NCBI GenBank assembly: GCA_016650315.1 | Contig: JAENVZ010000238.1 | Span: 1 to 6,541, forward strand | Direction of reading: 5' to 3' | Source of the DNA: Alphaproteobacteria bacterium | Lineage (GTDB): Bacteria; Pseudomonadota; Alphaproteobacteria; Sphingomonadales; Sphingomonadaceae | DNA: 6,541 bases | Shown here: positions 6,325-6,541 of the stretch, one piece after another | Numbering within the stretch: position 1 is the stretch's first letter | Layout: each line of letters starts with the position of its first letter | Translations under genes and position numbers: made by a program | Notes under the pieces: model-generated | What the model was told of the DNA's origin: nothing | What the model saw: the letters and a program-made list of their open reading frames with translations, nothing else | Databases searched by the model: none

Positions 6325-6541
6325 TCAGGACAGCGCCGCCGCCTGTCTTTGCTTGTCGATGGCGCTCCGCACAGCGATAATCAACTGCGCAATATTTGCC
6401 GGCTTACGGATTCTGGTACAATCCTCGAACCTGTTATTGGCGTCGGGCGATTCATAGCCGGTGCAAAATAACACCGGGATGCCGCGAAGTTGAAGCGACT
6501 CGGCCAATGGATAAACGGGTGTTCCGTTCAGATTGATATCC
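6325..6541 (-). CDS. Response regulator receiver domain, C-terminal part
   Basis: The frame is open from the right edge to the TGA at 6325-6327, so the N-terminal half lies outside the window. The visible peptide begins DINLNGTPVYPLAESL. This matches the region after receiver strand 3, and the aspartate coded at 6538-6540 is the expected phosphorylation site. The conserved threonine follows in PVLFCTGYE (codon 6460-6462), and the conserved lysine is in RIRKPAN (codon 6403-6405). The protein ends about 25 residues after that lysine with no output domain, so it is either a single-domain regulator or the C-terminal receiver of a larger protein such as a hybrid histidine kinase. It converges on alr with 9 bases between the stop codons. 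Its partner kinase and role are not visible. Confidence 0.85.
   Translation of the reverse strand, partial: DINLNGTPVYPLAESLQLRGIPVLFCTGYESPDANNRFEDCTRIRKPANIAQLIIAVRSAIDKQRQAAALS

Noticed and set aside
6321..6347. Terminator between alr and the convergent response regulator
   Set aside because: Only 4-5 base-pair stems are possible (CTGT/ACAG, GACAG/CTGTC), with no T-run on either strand.
1..6541. A new defence, mobile or biosynthetic system
   Set aside because: All sizeable genes but one are recognisable metabolic, transport, wall-synthesis or signalling families. There are no transposase, integrase, nuclease or toxin genes and no repeat-spacer array.

Overview
This window looks like chromosomal housekeeping DNA from an alphaproteobacterium, most likely of the Sphingomonadales. 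The grounds are moderately high GC, the protein sequences, and two hairpin-rich repeat elements of a kind I associate with sphingomonad genomes. The genus cannot be fixed from the sequence alone. I see no phage, plasmid, CRISPR, tRNA, rRNA or defence genes.

Bases 1-3548 hold the downstream part of a propionyl-CoA assimilation operon. The order is the C-terminal tail of methylmalonyl-CoA mutase (to 119), biotin synthase bioB (116-1207), a 75-residue two-helix membrane protein (1335-1562), and the alpha subunit of propionyl-CoA carboxylase (1563-3548). The logic is coherent. The carboxylase needs biotin and makes methylmalonyl-CoA, the mutase turns that into succinyl-CoA, and BioB performs the last step of making the cofactor. 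The carboxylase beta subunit would be expected upstream of the window.

Two structured repeats bracket bioB. One (137-215) lies inside the bioB reading frame and adds about 27 residues that BioB proteins do not normally have. It also places an AGGAG motif six bases ahead of a second possible start that would give a normal-length enzyme. The other (1222-1312) fills most of the gap after bioB. Its two arms differ, but each keeps its own hairpin through paired base changes.

Bases 3549-5249 hold a short spacer with a possible 11-codon leader ORF, then a major facilitator of the metabolite:proton symporter type. This transporter has an unusually long loop, predicted periplasmic, between helices 9 and 10. 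Alanine racemase (5269-6315) follows after 19 bases and makes D-alanine for peptidoglycan. Its reading frame is intact, but the usual carbamylated lysine position is methionine. On the opposite strand, converging on alr with a 9-base gap, is the C-terminal part of a receiver-domain response regulator that runs off the right edge.

Nothing here amounts to a new multi-gene system. The most interesting signals are the repeat captured inside bioB and its possible effect on where BioB translation starts.
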